Positions 22,393-36,610 are shown, numbered from the stretch's first letter. The stretch is DNA of 64,000 nucleotides from Atherix ibis (GCA_958298945.1 OY282610.1:44647667-44711666); one strand, 5' to 3'. Notes: generated from the sequence alone by a model not told the origin. Numbers and translations are program-made.

Positions 22393-22760
22393 TATTGAAC
22401 GAGTGGAACGAATCCGGTCTCGCTAAATAAACGTTCACAAATTTACACACACACACAACCACTATTTTATATTCTTAGAAATTTCAATTAGTTTATTACA
22501 ATATGATTTCCACACAAAACACTTAAGAGTTTATTGTATATCTCTTTTATAAATCATATAGAAATCCACCAATATTCCATGCATATTATTATTTATTATT
22601 TTTCTGTATAAATATTCACACGGAAATTAGAATCTAGCTTCGCTCTTGTAGCAACCTTCCAACGTGGAATTAATGGGAACGTCACCAAAAACACACACTG
22701 TGACCAACTGAATTTCGTCATCTATGAAAAACTAAAAGAGAACATTTTAATGCCGACAAC
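22393..22760 (-). promoter_or_regulatory. Likely 5' UTR and promoter of the CREB3-like gene, two ACGT-core motifs
   Basis: Upstream of the exon 1 ATG, the minus strand carries GGTGACGTT (22686-22678) and CCACGTTGG (22668-22660). The first contains TGACGT, the CRE/UPRE core; the second contains CCACG and an ACGT core. CREB3-family proteins bind such motifs (established knowledge). No TATA box or start site is obvious. Confidence 0.3.
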
Positions 22761-25700
22761 ATTACAAAAATATCCCATCAAATTTCCTATCATATGGCCA
22801 TACTGATAAATGATATGTGAATGTTTTTAATTCTTTTTCAAATTTTACAATTAAATATATTTAACAGAATTTCTCATTACTACAAACAATATAAAAAAAA
22901 ATTATTTTTTTTGATTTAAATTTAAAAAGTGAAAAAAATGTTGTTTCTTTTTTGCATCGAAAATGTCAAACGGTTTTTGATTTTTTTCCTTTTGTTATTT
23001 ATTCAGAATTTGAAAATTTATATATTGGTAATTTTTTGTTTAAATTTATCAATATTATATTAAACAATTCAAAATAAACGAAACCAATTTTATTTGTAAA
23101 ATGAAAAACATTTTATTAATGGCCGATATAGAGGAGCGGGAAATTAAAAAAAAAACGGTTTTTTCCTTATTTTGAAAAGTTAATATTTGAATTCTTTGAT
23201 TTTATCAATAATTATGATTAAGTTATGGCATTTTTGTTTAATTTGTAAATATTCTATAATATATAAGTTTCAATTAAAAGTAATTTAAAGATATTTAAAT
23301 TATTTTTAATTGAAACTTATACATTATAGAATATTTCTATATAATAAAAAGATTGTTTATTAGTTCAAAAAGTTATATTAATTTAAATTGAATGGTTTTG
23401 ATGAGAATATTAATTCCCTCATTAATATAATATTTATAATAAAAGTTTAACAGGTCAATTATTTAAAAAAAAATGGTTGCAATTTTTTGTGATCTTTTCA
23501 AAATATCTTTTTTAGACTATCGAAAGTTGACTAAACGTTGTTGCCCATTTTTTCCATTCCATTAATAAACGTGTTTAAATAAAATTAAAAATTAACTTTT
23601 AATAATTTATAATTACAATATTATTTAAATTTATTTTGTTATATGTTTAATTGCATATTTATTTTACAAACAAATGTCATTCATTTTTTGTAAAATTTTA
23701 TTAAAATAAATGGTTTTTTCCTTCTTTCTTACTATTAATTTTATATATACTCGTATAAACATTTTGTTTAACTTTTAAATATATATATATATATATACTG
23801 AAATAAAACTAGTTTCGAAGAAAATAAATTTTATATTTATTTTAAAAGAATATCCAACCAGTATGAAAAATATCCTCTTTTCAATATTTGTGTCATGATA
23901 CTTTTTGCTTTATCCACTCGCGTAAAAATTCATTTTATGATTAAGCATGTTCAAATTCGAGTCCAATCCGGTTTTTAATCAAAAATCTTCCTTCAATTCC
24001 TTCAAACATTCTCAAATTAGTTAATGTTTTTCGGTTCGGATATTTTAGGGCTTGATTCCTTACCTCATTGGTGGGGTGGGTCTTGTTTTTCATATCCTTT
24101 TTTATGGCTTCTAGAAGAATGTTTTCATAATGTGTTTTCGTTGTAATCAAAATGAACATTTCTACATTAGCTCATAGACAAGATAACCCAGTTTGCTGCA
24201 AACCAATGTGGACGCAGATGATGGCGTGATGCTGATATCATATTGACTACGACTAACCTAGCCCATAGAAGAAATGCTCTTTAGTAAACAGAAAGAAAAC
24301 AGTACACAGATTGGTAATAGATTTAATTTAAAAAATATAGTGTTTAACATGAAAGAAACGCGGAAGGGAAATTAATAATTTTTAAATTATAAAAATGCAC
24401 CAATATCCGTTCGTATGAATGTGTGTATGTGAATCATCAAATTTAAAAGTACAGTTTTTGAAGCTTAGAGAATAGTAATATCTCCTCTCTTGTTTAAGAT
24501 TTGAAGAGTGTGCGCCAAAACTCTACTTTATTCATCAGAATCACATGTGTGTGTGGTGGAGTGGTGAGGAGTAAAGATTGACACTATAACGAACTCCATG
24601 CCTAACCAACACCCAAAGTTGCCAGCTATAACCGTATCTATACTTGTTGGTGCCTAGAGGGGGATACACACGATTGAAACAATACTGCACCCGGTAATAG
24701 GATGAAAACGGTGGAGGCGATTTTGAATACATAATACTGAATATTTTAAAAAAACCATTGTAAGAATTACTTCTACTAAAAATATCATATTCGCTATTGA
24801 TGGAAGTATGACCTAAAAAATACTATTTTCCAATAAACAAAAAAAAAAGACAAAATTTAACTTCCGGCATGCTATGCGAAGATATTTGCGTGCATTTGTC
24901 CTGAATTTACCTTTATACGTTAAGGAACACCAGCTATTATAGCGGGTTATTTTAATATAAAAAAATATTTTTCAAGCGCAGTTTCCAGTTTAGTAAAGCA
25001 AATTTTCCCATATAGCAGTGGCGTTTATAAACCAAACTGATAGCTAATGTTATAAACCAAACTGATAGCCAACTATTTAGATTATGTTCATGTGCGCCAA
25101 GCTCCAATTTTTGCTTCTTTCTAAAAATATGGATTATATATATATACTCAAGTAATGAATAAAGTTAAGGAATTGATTTGTAATTGCATGGGAAAACGTT
25201 ACATCAAGTTTGCGGGGACACGTTTGCGTCTTTTATTAGCGAAGACAAACACCATACACCATCGCTACTGTATTCGGTATTGTGCATGTTTCTATTTACT
25301 CTTCAAATGAACTCACCTAGCACGCATACATATTTACAACAAAGATGGCCGATAGTTCAGTTTGACGTTTCGTTTACGTGCTGTGCTGTGTGTTGATATA
25401 TCGGAAGAGTTAAATTCCATAACGAAAATATATATTATTTATCAGCTAAAAGTTTAGGTAATGTAATTTTATTTATATTATATAAATTCTTAAAACTAAT
25501 AAAAACAGAACAGCGTACTATTAAACGATATACATGAACAAATTCAAATTTATCCCCTTTAAGTGTTTTCATTCATACTATTCGATTTTATTTATTACAA
25601 AATTTTCAAAGTCAATAATTACATGATAAGAATAACAAAAATTTATGATTACATGCAGATTCCGATAGCATGAGCTGTAAATAAATTTGACATCAAAGTG

Positions 25701-27506
25701 CAACTAGAAAAATAAATAAATTTTATTGAAATTTTATTTTTTCAATAATAGCTAAAAATATTAATATTGTATATATTATAAATAAATATTATCTTATTAA
25801 TCAATTATGTGCGAAGTTTTCGTTTAATCAATTTTAATAATCGAATGATTCATTTGATTACAAAAACCGCAATTAAGTTTTCTTCAATTTCAGGGAGGGT
25901 CGGTCGGTGCTTCGGAAAGTTAGTTTTGGTTTCGTCAAGATTTGAATAAATTCGAATCCATAAATTTGGATGGTTTTTGTTTTCAATTATTGTGATAAAA
26001 ACAATATAAAAACTAGTTTTTGTTTATAAAAGACAATAACGAGAGAAACTATCTGAAACACCTTCTCGTATATGCGGAAAAATTTAAATTGATTTTCGAA
26101 AAAAATTTTAAACGATTAATCAATTTCGGCAAACATTCAAACTATCAATTTTCAAATATATATGTTTATTGCATTTTCTCTGTTTTCTTTTATACGTTTC
26201 GTTTTGCTAGTTTTCTACAATCATCAAAATAGGTTTCTAACGAGGAAATTTAAAAAAAAATCCATCCGCACCACGGTCATTGCGCAACTTTTTATACAAT
26301 TTACTCAAAGAGGTTAAGTTTGCTTCCTTTTTGGTGTACTTTTTTTCTAAACCGCTTTAGTGGGTTTTTTTTTTAAATGGATGGATTTTATAAAGTGCTC
26401 ATCATAATCATCATCATTAAGTAGTTTAAAGTTGTGGATTCTCTCATCCTAAAAATCCTCTTATTAGTCTTCCGCAAATATAATGTTTCGATGAGTGGGA
26501 AATCCTTGAGTACAAAAATTTATGTATGCCTTATGTATCCTCGCATCTAATGTTGTTAAGTGTACGCACATACTTCCATGCACAGATATGTATACTATCC
26601 CATCTCAATCGGAAGTAATCTTTACTGATTTTGTTCATAAAACAGTGTTCATACACATACGTACGTGTACAAGAAATTTTGTTGACATTTTTTTCATCCG
26701 AATCCTTGCATGTTTAAATTTTTTTTAATCGAAAGAAAATAATCGATTTTTCTCAAATCTTTTATAAAAATATTAATAACAATTCCTATCGTTCATTAAT
26801 TAATAAGTATTTTTGTAAAGGATTTTCTCTTATTTTTCTCATTTAGGATTTTTGTTTAAATATAAAATTTGTTCTTTGTTTAATTTTAATATCATACTTT
26901 TTTTTTTTAATTATGTAGTTCCACAACATACAATTTGAGCGTTTGTTTGTGTTTAATTTTCCCCGATTTTAAGCCTTTTGTGATCTATGGCCATTTAGAC
27001 ATCAATTATCGTAAGATACGACCACGGTAAACTTTCTAGGGAGCATATTTTTCATCCCTAAGGATTAGATGTTTATTGAGATTAACCGAGTTGGTGCCAA
27101 ATTACCTCACTACCATGATATTATCATAGAAATCGCAAAACTTTTTATTGACAACTTTGGAAAAGTGCCTGCAATTCCAAATGGATTGTTAGCGAAACTG
27201 TCCAAAAGTGACTAAAAAGAAAACAAATAAAAGTTCTCATTAAACTTCATAACATATTTTCTTACAAATACAGTATTTTTACTACGAAAAATGTTTTTGC
27301 CTTCTTGTTTATTGTAAAAGTATTTTTAAGTAAGTAGCCGCCACACAACTTTAAAAGAATATTTCTTGAAAAATATACACAAAAATCTATTATGTATTTT
27401 TAACAAATAATCTGTTTTAATAAGTTTCAGAATTGAACTAATTCAAAATAAATAAAATTAATCATATTGATTTTTGATTTTATTTTTCAGATAAAATATA
27501 CCAATA
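22761..27506. other. Intergenic region and 5' flank of the synaptophysin-like gene
   Basis: AT-rich, with no confident gene. A 33-bp inverted repeat lies at 23247-23336. A less AT-rich patch at 24440-25400 has no recognised coding. A short direct repeat ('taaaccaaactgatag') occurs at about 25027 and 25052. Non-coding 5' exons of the synaptophysin-like gene probably lie in the 3' half, but no start site could be fixed. The acceptor used by the first coding exon is at 27490. Confidence 0.45.
23247..23336. repeat. 33-bp inverted repeat (hairpin)
   Basis: Arms 23247-23279 and 23304-23336 pair with one mismatch. The 24-nt centre is itself a weak AT palindrome. There is no coding context. Confidence 0.8.
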
Positions 27507-28600
27507 ATGAATTACTCATTGGCAGCATTCTACGAGCCGAGAGGTGTGATGCGAATTTTCCAATTTGTAAGTATATCCAAGAAAAAGTTCATTTAATTAA
27601 ATTAACATTTAATGTTTATTCTTTAATTTTATTGTTATAAAGGTGTTTGCAATTTGGGCATTTGCATCAACAACTAATTTTTCAGTATCCGTAAAAAGGG
27701 GCGATAACGTTTCAGTAATCGATTATCCATTTAATTATATGCTACCTTGCAATGAAAGTACCACATTGCCACCTTTTATTGCTGTTGATGTATCTTCAGA
27801 TGCACAATTTTTTGTAGCTACTGGAGTATTATCGTTGATGTACTGCATCTTTGTTGTAGCTGTGTATGGATTGTTTGACGAGCTCTATAAGAGTAAATCA
27901 GAAATACCTTTGGCAGTATGTTAATTAGAACTTTTAATTTTTCGTTTACTATGTGATCACATCAATTTGACTTATTTGCTTCTTCCTTTCAGGATTTTAT
28001 GCTAACTACAGTTTTGGCTATATTTTGGCTATCGGGAAGTGCTGCATGGGCGAATGGCACAAGCACATTGAAAACTGCTACCGATCCCGAAGTGCTACAA
28101 AAGAATTGTCAGGATGAAGCCGGAACAGAAATAGTGACGAGTAGTTTTTCAAGTTTAAATATATCATTGGTAAATATTAAATAATCTATTATAAATGTTA
28201 AATAGTTGCTTTCTAATATGAGAATGAATATAGATTTTGGTTATATATCAAACATAAAGTATGGGTAAAATAAAAATTTGTAAAGTTATAAACAAAAGTA
28301 AAAATGTTATATGCAGTCAATGTTCTATTATATTCATAAGTTGTTCATTTAGTTGTAACTCTTATATCTCAATGCACGTTTATACTTCGATATATTCATA
28401 TTTCTCCACTTGCATAACTATGACCATTTAAATTTGAAAATTTTATATGTTTTGCATTATTCTAGATACTCGGATTTTTGAATTTCTTCTTATGGGCATC
28501 TGATCTTTGGTTTCTATATAAGGAAACAATTTGGTTCCAAGGTAGATCACCAACACAACCAAACGGTGGTACTCAAAGTTCAATTACACCAACAGTTTAA
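27507..28600 (+). CDS. Synaptophysin/synaptoporin-family four-helix vesicle protein (4 exons)
   Basis: Exons 27507-27566, 27643-27915, 27993-28169 and 28466-28600, all introns phase 0 and GT-AG; 214 aa. Four hydrophobic segments lie near residues 18-36, 76-97, 111-130 and 171-193, the MARVEL topology. Family signatures are clear: FYEPRGVMRIFQF before helix 1, DFMLTTVLAIFWL for helix 3, then the diagnostic SAAWANGTSTLKTATDPE, and GFLNFFLWASDLWFLYKET for helix 4. One Cys in each lumenal loop (56, 149) fits the conserved loop cysteines; NES (57-59), NGT (132-134) and NIS (167-169) are possible glycosylation sites. The cytoplasmic tail is short, about 20 residues, and lacks the repeated YG-rich tail of vertebrate synaptophysin. 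Known role of the family: an abundant synaptic-vesicle membrane protein that helps synaptobrevin retrieval. It is closer to synaptophysin than to synaptogyrin. The start is chosen as the first ATG after the acceptor at 27490. Confidence 0.9.
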
Positions 28601-29290
28601 AAAGCATCAAAAAGAATTCATCAATTATAAAAATACTAAAATTTAGAGAAAATTACTATGTATTATTTTCAACAATGAGGAAAAAAATTTAATACATATA
28701 ATAAGAGATATGAAAGATTGAAACACACAATGTGAAGCATTTATGAAGTATTTTGTATTATTATAATTGTTTATTTTGTGTATAAATTTTTTTACTATAA
28801 ACTTTTAAAAAAAATAATTTAATGAAAAAAAAAATACTTTTTTGGCGGCCATTTAATATATTATAGAGTAGGTTTTGTTTTTTCAATTGTATATTTAAAT
28901 TTAAATATATTTTGTGCACTATATTTTTTCCTTATAAATAATATGTTTAAATTAAATTTAAATTTTTATTTATGTAATAAATTTGTTATTTTATAATTAA
29001 TTATGTTTCTGTTAATAAAAATTTTATTTTTATAATTTATTTAAAAAAAACAAGAGTAAATATTTTGTTAATACAAGTTATATTATAGCATACCTAGAAT
29101 TAATACACGTACATATACAATCGAAAAGTTGTTTATTGTAAAATTATTTTGTTTACACCATTTTTTTTGCTAGTTTTGTTATATATAAAACTATATTTTT
29201 TAATATATATAAATATACATAAATTTTTTAAAATTAGTTTCATTAAAGAAAAAGCATGACCTCATTTAATAAATAAAAAGAAGAAGAAAA
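28601..29290 (+). other. Probable 3' UTR of the synaptophysin-like gene
   Basis: AT-rich sequence after the stop codon. Several AATAAA signals occur, for example near 28974 and 29272. The exact poly(A) site cannot be set. Confidence 0.4.
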
Positions 29291-31362
29291 TTTGTAAAAA
29301 TTGTTTGTTTATAAATTCGCTTTTTCAAATTGTTATTAACATTAAGCAAAATATAATTTTTACAAGAAATACTAAAGTTACAGAAGATATAAGGTATATA
29401 TGCATACATGTAACAAATATAAACAATAGTAAATGTTATTACAATATAAAATTATATTATTACATTATTTGTTATTTTATCTAAAATGTTTAAAAAGTTT
29501 ATTGCATTCGAGGCAAAAAAAAATACAAAATATAATGAAAAGAATAAAATATAAAACAAATATACAAATTAAAGTGAAAGAAAAAATAGGGATTATATAA
29601 TAAATTCTATGACAAAATATGTTTGTACAAAATCTCCATACGCACACGTTAATCTATACATACATGCACACACGGACTTTACAGGCGCAAACACATGAAT
29701 TTATACGGTAAAAAACGTATATAAAGAAACCATGGATTTAGATTTGGAAGAAAAAATAAAGAAAATAGTTTCTGAAACGCATGTTTTTTGAAGTTTCAAC
29801 AATTATGAAGGTCTAAGAAGGATAATAAAAACGAAAATAAATAATCATTTAGAGCAGTTAGTTAAATATTACCAGTTATTTCTTTGCTTAAAATTTTTTA
29901 ATAAAAATTTCATAAATTTTGCCTAAAGACAATTATATATGTATATTAGCACAATATATAACAAATATGAAGATAATATATGATGTTCCAGTCTGTTTTA
30001 AAGAGAAAAGTTAGTATTATGTTGTTGCTCAGAAACTAAAATAAGTTTGAGGTATTTATTTTAATCTTAACAATTTCTATATGCCGAAAACATAATTTAG
30101 AAACTTATGAATTGCTTATTTGCGTGAATGATGTTACTATTAATAGTTCTGTTTGCTGTTTGCAAACTCCTATTAAGGATCTATTGATAATTATATGAAT
30201 GGTCGAACAATTTTCATTTGTTACTAATAAACCTTCTAGGGTTTTCTATTAAGGCTTTTGAAGCGGTTTTGCAGTGTTCAAATATAGTGCGTTAAAATTA
30301 ATGATTTCAGTAGTAAAATACTTATATATATATATATATAAAGTATATTTTCTTAAAGGGTATCATAAAATAAAACAAATATTTTCTTTTGTATTTGGAA
30401 AAAGAAAAGAAAATCTATTCTTTAATATGATTACTACTGTCCGCTTAGCTATAATTTTCAGTAAATGTACGGTTACCGCAACAACTGAAGTCTACTTAAT
30501 TTACATATTTATCGAAAACAAGTAATTATATTATGAGAACGATATAGGTTAATTTATAACTATTTATATACGGTATATACAATATATTATCAATATTTGC
30601 ATTGAAGAAAAACAAAAAGTTTTATTTAGTTTAAATAGTGTGTAAAAGTCAAAATAAATCGTCATAATTTATTTTTCTCAACAATATTTTTAAATACAAA
30701 TATAAAGGCCTTATTTATACAAAATTAGCCAGCATAAGATGATATATTATGTTACATATCTTTGGCTGTTTAATATTACATTCATTTACAAGACTGAACC
30801 TATAAATTGATTCCATAGAATTTATTGTAAAAGCAGTTTATACCTAATCGTTTTTATGAATTCCTAATTTCTTATCATGTAAACAATGTTGATATTAATA
30901 TTTTTGCATCATATTAAAGTGATTTGTTTTATGTCCATTTTAATAAAAATAATAAATATAAGGAAAAATGCTACCACATAATACAGCTTTTAATTTAAAA
31001 TTGATTCTTCTAAGTTGTAAATTACTGTTTCGAGAGGAAAAGGAAATACAATTTAAAATAATAATTATTGACTATTAAAATGACTATTTCCAACATCTTT
31101 ATAAATGTATGCGAAAATATTTTTTGAAAATGTATACAATTAAATATTTTTTCAATATAAAATAATGTACATATATATACACATTTACATGCATCAACTA
31201 CATACAAACTACTCTTATACATATAAAAATGTTAACAACACAAATGATAATAAAATGATTAAAAGAAAACATATACACTTTACATACAACTATTTACCTA
31301 AAATTTATATTTATGTATAGATATTCTTGTCTACAATGCAAGATATAAATTTTTATATTATT

Positions 31363-31403
<41 letters not shown>

Positions 31404-32089
31404 ATTATTATTATTATTATGATTACAATTATTATTATTATTATCATTATTATTGCCATTTTATAATCCATTCGGGATTTTCGACTTGTGAATAAATTAC
31501 AAACTTTTACCCACCTAAAAAAAAGTAAATCTATACTAACCGGTGCTGTCTTACAATTGATCGGTTATGGTTGAATTATTCTAAAAATTATTAAAGAAAA
31601 AATACTAAGCAAAATATTTATCGAAATCATTGTGAATAAAAACAAGAAAGCAAAAGTTAGAGAAAGGAGAAGAAAAACCAAATTTATTATATATATGCGA
31701 GTACAATCAATGCATTGAAAAGATTTAAACAAATTATGTTTTTTTTTTGCTTCTACTTAAAAAAATGCTGAGTCAAATCATAGCAGCCAGGCAGATTTTC
31801 AATTGTTTTGTGTGCAATAGTTGCTCAAATCACTTATGTGATTTGCATTATTTTGAAGTTCGAGATTCTTTTTTAAAAAATAACCTAATTTTTTTCAGTC
31901 CCACATAATTTTGAGAAAACTTGCCCCAAAAACTACATTTGGCATTTCATTAAATTTTCATTACGGTTTCATTCAACACCCAGTTTTTTATGAATTTTTT
32001 TCGAATTGAATGAACATTTTATGATTACATTGAATTAAAGTAGTTACAATGATATTAAAATGCCAACTGAATAGATCAGCAATAAGTTA
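29291..32089. other. AT-rich intergenic region with (ATT)n microsatellite
   Basis: No gene was recognised. A TTA/ATT trinucleotide run lies at about 31365-31455. Open frames here consist of Ile/Lys/Asn/Tyr and follow composition. The right limit is the start of the giant inverted repeat. Confidence 0.5.
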
Positions 32090-34609
32090 AGAAAATACTT
32101 AAATAACTTAATTATTTAGACAATTTATTAAATTTCTAATTTCTTACCGTTAAACAAACTTTGATCCTGATATCATCGTAATTCTTCTCCTATTTTAAAG
32201 TTTACAATTGAAAATAAATAATCAGCAATAAAATTCAGCAGACATTTTCATCTTAACTTTTTACTGACAGTACTAACATAATTAACTTCATGAAAAATTG
32301 ATTAGACAATAGAATATAATTATATAGAAAACAGAAAATTATATATAAAAAAATTGTGAAATGCCATTTTAATATTTTAAAAGTAAAATAATAAAAAAAA
32401 TGTGCAGCATAGTAACATGCGGCATGTCAAATTCGAAAATGTACAGCTTCGATTGTGACAACGGTTATAAAACCAATCTCGATTCAAATTCATTAAAGTT
32501 TTGATTATTTTCTATTATAAAAAATTTGCAATATGTTATTTTTAATCATTTGTAAAAAGAATTTACAATATTATAATAGAAAAAGGTTGAAAAAAAAGGA
32601 AAATCTTGTAATAGTCTATTTGCGTGTGTACGTAAAAATGTACGAGTATATCAATATCTCCTTCACTCTAACAATAAAAATAAGACAGATTATTTGTCAA
32701 AATTGCGTATATTTTGAAATTTGTAAATATCAACAATAATATGAAAATATGAAGTCAGTTAATACGAACTATTAAAAAGAGAAAGAGAAAACAACAGTAA
32801 CAAAAAAAAATTGATGTACTCTCATTTTTGTCCCTATAAGATTCTTGTTCATATTGGGAAGGAAAGGCAACATAAATAATAAACCAAAAGAAAAGAGAAA
32901 AATAAATCAAAGCAAAACTGCAAAGAACTACTCTTGCAAAGATATCAAAAGAGAAAAGAGAAATTATTGAAAATTTATTGTAAAAAAAATGTATGTAAAA
33001 AATTAATAGAAAAAAAAACAAGAAAAACAAAAGAAATTATAACAATAATAATAATAATAATATTTATAGTTAATGTGTGAACGTTTAAGCCAAATTTCGT
33101 GCTAGAAGTGTATAGTGTACTCTCTCCTCGTACAATAAATAATAAAAAGAGAAAAAAAAATCCGTTTAGCATTTAATCCAAATAGTTGTTATTGAAAAAA
33201 AATCAAAATATTTAAAAATTAACCTAATAATAAATAAATAACAAAATCTATTGAAAATAAAAGGAAAACAGAAAAGTATATAATAAATAAATAAAAGAAA
33301 AAAAAAATTGAAAATATTTAAAAAATTAATAAGAAATCAAAAATAAATTTGAAACAATTCCAAACTAAATGGAAAAATATGAAATAACATAATTAGTTGA
33401 TATTAAAATATTAATAAATAATTGTAATTAACTAATTATTAATGAATAAATACTTAAATTATTATTAATTATAGTAAGGTGATAGAGAATGACTTGGGTT
33501 ATAAATGTTTTATTTTTATTTATGAAATTAATATTGTTCTTTATATCTGAAGTAATCATTAAAAAAGACAGAGAATCGGAGGAAAATATGCAGGGAGAGA
33601 GATAAAGAAAGAGAGAGAAAGAGAAAGAAAGAAAAAGTTAGGAAAATTAAATATATTGTGAGTAGTTAAAATAGAGAAGAGTTTACGAAAAGGAAAACTG
33701 CTGAAAAAGGAAATTCTATAAAAAAAAAACCTTCTTTTTTGGTGTATTAATTCTTTCTTAAGTTGCGCATAAACTAATTAAAATACAATATAATAATTAA
33801 AAAAAAAACAGAAAAATTCATTGCATTTTCGAAATGGTGTTTAGAAAAATTTAATAAAACAATTCACAAAATATAATTAGAAGAAATGAAATAAATATGA
33901 GAAAAAACAACGTAATGGAATAAATGAGAAAAATTATAATAAAATGAAATAAAATGAAAAATACGAGACTACACAAGAATTAGTTTTATTAAAAAAATAT
34001 CTATAAGGAACATAAAAAATCATTTTTGACAATATCATAAAATTTACAAAAGTATTTCTGAAAATACAGACCTGCCTCTTATTATATATATTATATCATA
34101 AATAACGGAAACGAATCTTTAAAGTAACCAAAGATCATTTGAAATACGAACGCGACGTTAAAATGACGCCAGAATCTGTCCCAAATTTGGCTGACCGTCT
34201 AATAGCCAGATTTGTGACATTGGCTGACTCCTCAGCTGACCAATTTTAGCAGACCGTCTAATAATATGGTTGTGGCACAAAATTATTGATTAGTTTTTTT
34301 TTTTAAATTATTTGAGAAACTGTATTATTGAAAAAAATGATTGATTTTTAATAAATTCATCTAAAATATTCAATAAAAATTTTTAAAATAAAAAGAGCAC
34401 TAAATGGAGATCAGCAAAGAAGAAACGAAGAATGAAATTAAGTCAATTCACAACACACCGAACGTTTTCATTTTTGAATTTTATTTGTTTGATTGTATGT
34501 AAGGCCCCTTAGGCATGTGGCACTTTATAACGCTGCGACCGTGAAACCATTTGATGTCTTTATACTCGTAGTACGTGTGGAAAGCTATCTGAATGAGACT
34601 GGTCTGTAA

Positions 34610-35060
34610 TTAGTATGATAGGACAGTGAGAATTTTGTTATATTTTGTGGAGCAGATTAGTATCTCATTCAGATTTAAATAGGGCACTAGGGAGGGGAGT
34701 TGTTGGATCCAGGAGCTCTGCGAAATAAGCGCCACAGGATAGGTATAAGGGATGATTGGTGTTGCAAAAAAGAAAACTATGAGTGGGAACAGTATGTCTA
34801 ATCCGGATTCTGAGGAGTTTGTGCACCCAGAATTTCGGTATGTGAGTAGGAGAGGCAGATTGGGAATGACTGTGATTACTGGTCGACGGAGAGTTTCTCC
34901 AGCCAACCTGTCAGTACTTTCATTGCCCAAAATCCCTACATATGTGTACCCTGGCATCCAACGTAAGTCGCATTTTATAATTTTTTTATTTAATTTCACA
35001 CTGAGAATAAGGAAATTAATGAAAGAAAATGAAAACGCCATCTATCAATACGTTAAACTC
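34610..35060 (-). mobile_element. RNase H fragment of a non-LTR retrotransposon (left arm)
   Basis: The minus strand gives KCDLRWMPGYTYVGILGNES, then TDRLAGETLRR. The block W.PGH.GI.GNE.AD.LA is the C-terminal part of the RNase H domain found in R1/I/Jockey-type LINEs; the family's usual H (here Y) is replaced. The downstream residues include a TNSSES block and then SSWIQQL in one open frame. Its mirror copy is at 39620-40069 on the plus strand. Confidence 0.6.
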
Positions 35061-35624
35061 GGGTGTGGCTGACTACTGACTGACTGTTTGAGAGCCATAC
35101 AATTTGTCTGTCAAAAATTCTCAGTTGTCCGCCATGAAGAAAGTTGGTTGACCGTATTATAATTGGCTGATGACTTCGGGACAGATTTTGCTGACAAGTC
35201 AAGTAAGTTGGCTAATCGTTTAATACCTCAACCACTTGTTAGATAGTCGTTAGCCAGTTTTTCTTGTGACATCACGTTGGTTAGTACATAAAAACTATAA
35301 CAATTGTACCCCTGTGTCAGCCTCGGTTTATGTAGGAACTTACTTAGTCCATATATAAACCTTGGTACATAAAAGCTTATTGATTCCTCAACTAATCCCA
35401 TGTACATAAAATCTAAGGAAATTATTTGCCTAAGTAAATCTGGGTTTATAAAAACTAAAATTGTTGTTCCCTTACGTTCTCGTTAAAACTGAAGTAATTA
35501 ATAGACACTCAACGCGATCATAAATCTATACAAACTCGTGTGAGGCAACCTTACTGAACTAATTTAAATGTAAACAAATCGAGGTCATTGACCTAATTTA
35601 CATTTAAGCAAATAATCGTTAGAC

Positions 35625-35715
35625 CTTATTACGTATTTATGGTCACTTTTAAGTGGTTCATTTCTTTAATATGAAGAAATGAACCACTTAAAAGTGACCA
35701 TAAATACATAATAAG
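35625..35715. repeat. 42/7/42 hairpin in the left arm
   Basis: 35625-35666 pairs with 35674-35715 at 41 of 42 positions, with a 7-nt loop. The mirror copy lies in the right arm at about 38964-39054. At 44703, the diverged third copy keeps only the end of one arm ('ggttcatttctt') and then shows a deletion. Confidence 0.9.
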
Positions 35716-36610
35716 TGCGATAACTTGAGGATTAATATTTATTTGTATTCTTACCTGAAGCGTGTCTTGAGCTCTTATATAAACTTAGTTGCTGGCTTTG
35801 ATCTAGTATTTTACGAACAGCCTGTTTTAATTCTGGAACCGAAATCTTATATTTTCTTGTCTGAGTTCAAATACTTACTAATATCAAAATAGTTGTATTC
35901 CAATACTTACCATCAGTAAAAACTTAGTTATACCTAAAATGTAAAAAAATAAAAAAATCGAGGAGAGAATTGAATTGTCATCGAATTATATAAGGTCCAA
36001 TTGGTGCAAGAATTAAAGCCACCAGATTATTTTCATCATTGAAATTTCCCTTATTGGATCAGAAAAAATAATCTCGGCTGGAGCTCATTTCGACTTAGAC
36101 GGCTATGCTAACAAGCAAGATTGTCGCAAATGGACATAAAAGTCCAGGTTCATAATCACTAGATTCATTAAGTGCCTTTGTATGGTGCGCTTTATGGGCC
36201 GGAGCCGTCATTGGTGCTACAGTTAATGCCAATGGAGTGCGGTACAGAGGCAACCAATTGTCATGTACTGTTTTTGATGACGTGGATGTTGGCCACTTCT
36301 GGATTCATCAGAATTTATTAAAAACTAAATTCGATGGATGTGTAATTTTGCGAACATTTGATGTAAATTTCGGGCTGCCAGACATCCCGTTTTTCCGGAA
36401 TTGTGCCATTTTTGAGTCTCTTGTCCCGGTGTGCCGAAGAGACTTTTCGGGATAGTTTCTACATACGCTCTACCTGCGCTTGTCATAAGAGATATCTAAG
36501 CCAATTGGCCATACCCCTTCCCCCATAACCACTTCCGTGAAGTCATAGAGACGGATATTTTATAACTTTCTTCTTTCAATCCACCCACCCTCACGGTTAA
36601 GCTAAACATA
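35716..36610 (+). mobile_element. Decayed mariner-like transposase (family B), left arm
   Basis: Pieces of a Tc1/mariner-type transposase: AHFDLDGYANKQDCRKW (about 36083-36135, first-Asp region with SDEAHFDLNG-like shape), LWAGAVIGATVNANGVRYRG (about 36188-36247, partly in another frame) and VFDDVDVGHFWIHQN. In the last block the usual WFQQDGA has become FWIHQN, so the second catalytic Asp is lost. The block NFGLPDIPFF stands where W.PRSSDLTPLD is expected. Related copies are in the right arm (38070-38963, minus), at 44703-45603 and at 47700-48130. Confidence 0.65.

Noticed and set aside
32533..33172. ORFs in the outer arms
   Set aside because: Ile/Lys/Phe/Tyr-rich frames produced by AT-rich DNA; no motif or splice context.
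34752..35072. 106-residue plus-strand ORF, mirrored at 39607-39927
   Set aside because: It is antisense to the LINE RNase H fragment, which explains the open frame. Its two copies are only the two arms of the inverted repeat.
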